DNA of 64,000 nt from Kitasatospora sp. NBC_00374 (GTDB lineage Bacteria; Actinomycetota; Actinomycetes; Streptomycetales; Streptomycetaceae), in NCBI RefSeq assembly GCF_041434935.1, contig NZ_CP107964.1, positions 5,067,001 to 5,131,000 on the forward strand, in the 5' to 3' direction. This document shows positions 61,655 through 64,000 of this stretch, piece after piece. The stretch's first letter is position 1; each line of letters starts with the position of its first letter. The translations under genes were made by a program, and so were the position numbers. The notes below the pieces were generated by a model. It did no database searches and was not told the DNA's origin. It saw only the letters and a list, made by a program, of their open reading frames with translations.

Positions 61655-62707
61655 ATGACCACTGCGACCGAGAAGACCGCCGTGGCCCAGGACCGACTGG
61701 TCCCCGGCACCCCGCTGCTCGAAGTCCGCGACCTGCACGTCGAGTTCAAGACCCGCGACGGCGTCGCCAAGGCCGTCAACGGCGTGAACTACAGCGTCGC
61801 CGCCGGTGAGACGCTCGCCGTGCTCGGCGAGTCCGGCTCCGGCAAGTCCGTGACCGCCCAGACCATCATGGGCATCCTCGACATGCCCCCGGGCCGGATC
61901 TCCTCGGGCGAGATCCTCTTCCGGGGCCGGGACATGCTGAAGATGTCCAACGAGGAGCGCCGGAAGATCCGCGGCCGGAAGATCGCGATGATCTTCCAGG
62001 ACGCGCTGTCCTCGCTGAACCCGGTGCTGAGCGTCGGCTACCAGCTGGGCGAGATGTTCCGGGTGCACCAGGGCGCCTCCCGCAAGGAGGCGAAGGCCAA
62101 GGCCATCGAGCTGATGGAGCGGGTGCGGATCCCCGCCGCCGCGCAGCGGGTGGGCGACTACCCGCACCAGTTCTCCGGCGGTATGCGTCAGCGCATCATG
62201 ATCGCGATGGCGCTGGCGCTGGAGCCCGATCTGATCATCGCGGACGAGCCCACCACCGCGCTGGACGTCACCGTCCAGGCGCAGGTGATGGACCTGCTCG
62301 CCGAGCTGCAGGCCGAGTACCACATGGGCCTGATCCTGATCACCCACGACCTCGGCGTGGTCGCCGACGTCGCGGACAAGATCGCCGTGATGTACGCCGG
62401 CCGGATCGTCGAGACCGCCCCCGTCCACGAGCTCTACGCGAACCCGGCGCACCCCTACACCAAGGGCCTGCTCCGCTCGATCCCGCGCCTGGACCAGAAG
62501 GGCGAGGAGCTCTACGCGATCAAGGGCCTGCCGCCGAACCTGCTGAAGGTCCCGGCCGGTTGCGCCTTCAACCCGCGCTGCGACGCCGCCACCGACCTCT
62601 GCCGCACCGAGATCCCGGCGCTGCACCAGGTGCTCGACCAGGACGGCGGCGAGCTCGCCGGCCGCAAGAGCGCCTGCCACCTCTGGAAGGAGACCCTCCA
62701 TGGCTGA
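61655..62707 (+). CDS. Oligopeptide ABC ATP-binding protein, DppD type
   Basis: 350 aa from ATG 61655; GTG 61643 is in frame but has GAGG directly against it. GESGSGKSVTAQ is Walker A, SGGMRQRIMIAMALALEPDLIIADEPTTALDV the signature plus Walker B, and LILITHDLGVVADVADKIAVMYAG the switch region. GCAFNPRCDAATDLC near the end is the OppD-type C-terminal cysteine motif, which in some members holds an iron-sulphur cluster. It powers peptide uptake as a heterodimer with the next product. Confidence 0.97.
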   Translation: MTTATEKTAVAQDRLVPGTPLLEVRDLHVEFKTRDGVAKAVNGVNYSVAAGETLAVLGESGSGKSVTAQTIMGILDMPPGRISSGEILFRGRDMLKMSNEERRKIRGRKIAMIFQDALSSLNPVLSVGYQLGEMFRVHQGASRKEAKAKAIELMERVRIPAAAQRVGDYPHQFSGGMRQRIMIAMALALEPDLIIADEPTTALDVTVQAQVMDLLAELQAEYHMGLILITHDLGVVADVADKIAVMYAGRIVETAPVHELYANPAHPYTKGLLRSIPRLDQKGEELYAIKGLPPNLLKVPAGCAFNPRCDAATDLCRTEIPALHQVLDQDGGELAGRKSACHLWKETLHG

Positions 62708-63722
62708 GCCCATCCTGGAGGTCCGCGACCTGGTCAAGCACTACCCGCTCAGCCAGGGCATCCTCTTCAAGAAGCAGGTCGGCGCGGTCAAGGCCGTGGA
62801 CGGCATCTCGTTCTCCCTCCAGAAGGGCGAGACGCTCGGCATCGTCGGCGAGTCGGGCTGCGGCAAGTCGACGCTGGCCAAGGTCCTGATGAACCTGGAG
62901 CGGGCCACCGCCGGCCAGGTGCTGTTCAAGGGCGAGGACATCTCCCGCCTCTCGGGCGCCGCGCTGAAGGCCGTGCGCCGCAACATCCAGATGGTGTTCC
63001 AGGACCCGTACACCTCGCTCAACCCGCGGATGACGGTCGGCGACATCATCGGCGAGCCGTACGAGATCCACCCGGAGGTGGCGCCCAAGGGCGACCGCCG
63101 CAAGGCCGTCCAGGACCTGCTGGACGTGGTGGGTCTCAACCCGGAGTACATTAACCGGTACCCGCACCAGTTCTCCGGCGGCCAGCGCCAGCGCATCGGC
63201 ATCGCCCGCGGCCTCGCGCTCAAGCCCGAGGTCATCATCTGCGACGAGCCGGTCTCCGCGCTCGACGTGTCGGTGCAGGCGCAGGTGATCAACCTGCTGG
63301 AGCAGCTGCAGGGCGAGTTCAACCTGTCGTACATGTTCATCGCGCACGACCTCTCCATCGTCCGGCACATCTCCGACCGGGTCGGCGTGATGTACCTGGG
63401 CAAGATGGTCGAGATCGGCACCGACGAGCAGATCTACGAGCACGCCACCCACCCGTACACCCAGGCACTGCTGTCCGCGGTACCGGTGCCGGACCCGACC
63501 GGCCGCGAGTCCCGCGACCGGATCGTGCTCTCCGGGGACATCCCCTCGCCGGCGAACCCGCCGTCGGGCTGCCGCTTCCGCACCCGGTGCTGGAAGGCCG
63601 AGGAGCGCTGCGCGACCGAGGCGCCGCTGCTCGCCGTCCCGCAGGTGCTGAGCGGCCCGGCCGCGCACGACTCGGCCTGCCACTTCGCGGAGGTCCGCGA
63701 GGCTGCGACCACGGCGGCCTGA
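62700..63722 (+). CDS. Oligopeptide ABC ATP-binding protein, DppF type
   Basis: 340 aa from ATG 62700, overlapping the previous stop by 8 bp. VKHYPLSQGILFKKQVGAVKAVDGISF is the usual DppF start. GESGCGKSTLAK is Walker A, FQDPYTSLNPRM the Q-loop block, SGGQRQRIGIARGLALKPEVIICDEPVSALDV the signature and Walker B. GCRFRTRCWKAEERCATEAP is the C-terminal cysteine motif. The operon ends at a strong hairpin at 63732-63770. Confidence 0.97.
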   Translation: MAEPILEVRDLVKHYPLSQGILFKKQVGAVKAVDGISFSLQKGETLGIVGESGCGKSTLAKVLMNLERATAGQVLFKGEDISRLSGAALKAVRRNIQMVFQDPYTSLNPRMTVGDIIGEPYEIHPEVAPKGDRRKAVQDLLDVVGLNPEYINRYPHQFSGGQRQRIGIARGLALKPEVIICDEPVSALDVSVQAQVINLLEQLQGEFNLSYMFIAHDLSIVRHISDRVGVMYLGKMVEIGTDEQIYEHATHPYTQALLSAVPVPDPTGRESRDRIVLSGDIPSPANPPSGCRFRTRCWKAEERCATEAPLLAVPQVLSGPAAHDSACHFAEVREAATTAA

Positions 63723-63731
63723 CCGCCCGTC

Positions 63732-63770
63732 CGAAGGGCCCGCGGTGCGACACGCACCGCGGGCCCTTCG
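63732..63770 (+). terminator. Terminator of the oligopeptide permease operon
   Basis: Perfect 17-bp arms (63732-63748 and 63754-63770) around GACAC, 9 bp after the stop codon. Confidence 0.9.
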
Positions 63771-63884
63771 CCGTCTCCTGACGGACCATCGGGTGCACCC
63801 ATCCGGTGGTACTGCGGTCGCGCCACCACGACCCGGCGACTCTCATGGGGTGTGATGCGTTCCACACCCCTAGGAGGATGCCCC

Positions 63885-64000
63885 ATGCCCTCAGCCACCC
63901 GAGTGCGCCGGGCCGTCATCGGTGCGACATCCGTGGCCCTGGTGGCCACCGGCTGTGGCAGCAGCGGCAGTAGCGGCAGCGGCGGTTCGACCGATGCCGC
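63885..64000 (+). CDS. Start of a further binding lipoprotein (partial)
   Basis: ATG 63885, with AGGAGG 7 nt upstream. The 38 residues visible are a lipoprotein signal, VIGATSVALVATGCGSSGS, with lipidated Cys at about 24, and a Gly/Ser linker typical of streptomycete solute-binding proteins. Position after a complete oligopeptide transporter suggests another peptide-binding protein, but the ligand-binding domain is outside the window. The gene runs off the end. Confidence 0.8.
   Translation, partial: MPSATRVRRAVIGATSVALVATGCGSSGSSGSGGSTDA

Overview
The window is about 73% G+C, with strong G/C bias at third codon positions, many GTG starts and short GGAGG-type ribosome binding sites. WhiB, SARP, SpoIIE-type phosphatases, a DasR-like operator and a BldK-type oligopeptide permease all point to a filamentous actinomycete of the Streptomyces/Kitasatospora group. 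It looks like core chromosome, with housekeeping blocks in conserved-looking order and small accessory insertions between them.

Layout: 1-2.4 kb holds an MFS exporter (cut by the window edge), a small membrane protein and a PAQR/TrhA-type membrane protein with a palindromic operator. 2.4-9.1 kb holds GTP-dependent PEP carboxykinase, a striking 4.2-copy array of 123-bp repeats, an alanine-type aminotransferase, a Ser/Thr kinase with a PQQ-like propeller, and an A24 prepilin peptidase. 9.2-10.95 kb is a secreted GH18 chitinase with a DasR-like operator. 11-16.6 kb holds a cis-prenyltransferase, PIN-PhoH, a secreted lytic transglycosylase and an AI-2E family transporter. 16.7-19 kb is the peroxide defence block ahpC-ahpD with divergent oxyR. 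19-20.8 kb is a two-gene ATPase/HNH operon resembling the Septu (PtuAB) phage-defence type. 20.8-27.8 kb is mostly signalling: a low-complexity membrane protein, a ribbon-helix-helix protein, a GAF-SpoIIE-HATPase protein, a methyltransferase and a large AfsR-type SARP regulator. Divergent from the SARP gene is a small acidic peptide gene of unknown function.

28.3-39.9 kb is a dense housekeeping block: class I fumarase, DUF1707 protein, WhiB-like regulator, class II fructose-bisphosphatase, DUF4245 protein, nitroreductase, xseB/xseA, ispH, polyphosphate glucokinase, DUF6542 protein, a VOC protein and ychF. With pckG it supplies gluconeogenic and TCA functions (PEPCK, FBPase, fumarase). 40-41.3 kb is an accessory patch: a complete YefM-YoeB toxin-antitoxin pair, then two divergently oriented gene remnants that appear to have lost their 5' halves in one deletion. 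41.4-47.7 kb holds a beta-lactamase-fold hydrolase, a HAD phosphatase, separate RibD-type reductase and deaminase genes in swapped order, a secreted DUF3616 protein, a PNPOx-like protein, a 50-aa SPOR-like protein and a Nudix hydrolase. 47.8-53.5 kb carries two tandem multidomain PAS/GAF/SpoIIE/HATPase regulators. 53.5-64 kb holds an oligopeptide-binding lipoprotein, typA/bipA, a complete oligopeptide ABC transporter (SBP, two permeases, two ATPases) and the start of another binding lipoprotein.

Most convergent gene pairs are separated by long, perfect, bidirectional hairpins (up to a 29-bp stem). Several genes have a -10-like hexamer only 6-8 nt before the start codon and may be leaderless. 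No tRNA, rRNA, CRISPR array or insertion sequence was seen. The best candidates for further work are the ATPase/HNH operon, the SARP-linked acidic peptide, the deletion scar at about 40.98 kb, the 123-bp repeat array and the reversed RibD-domain pair.
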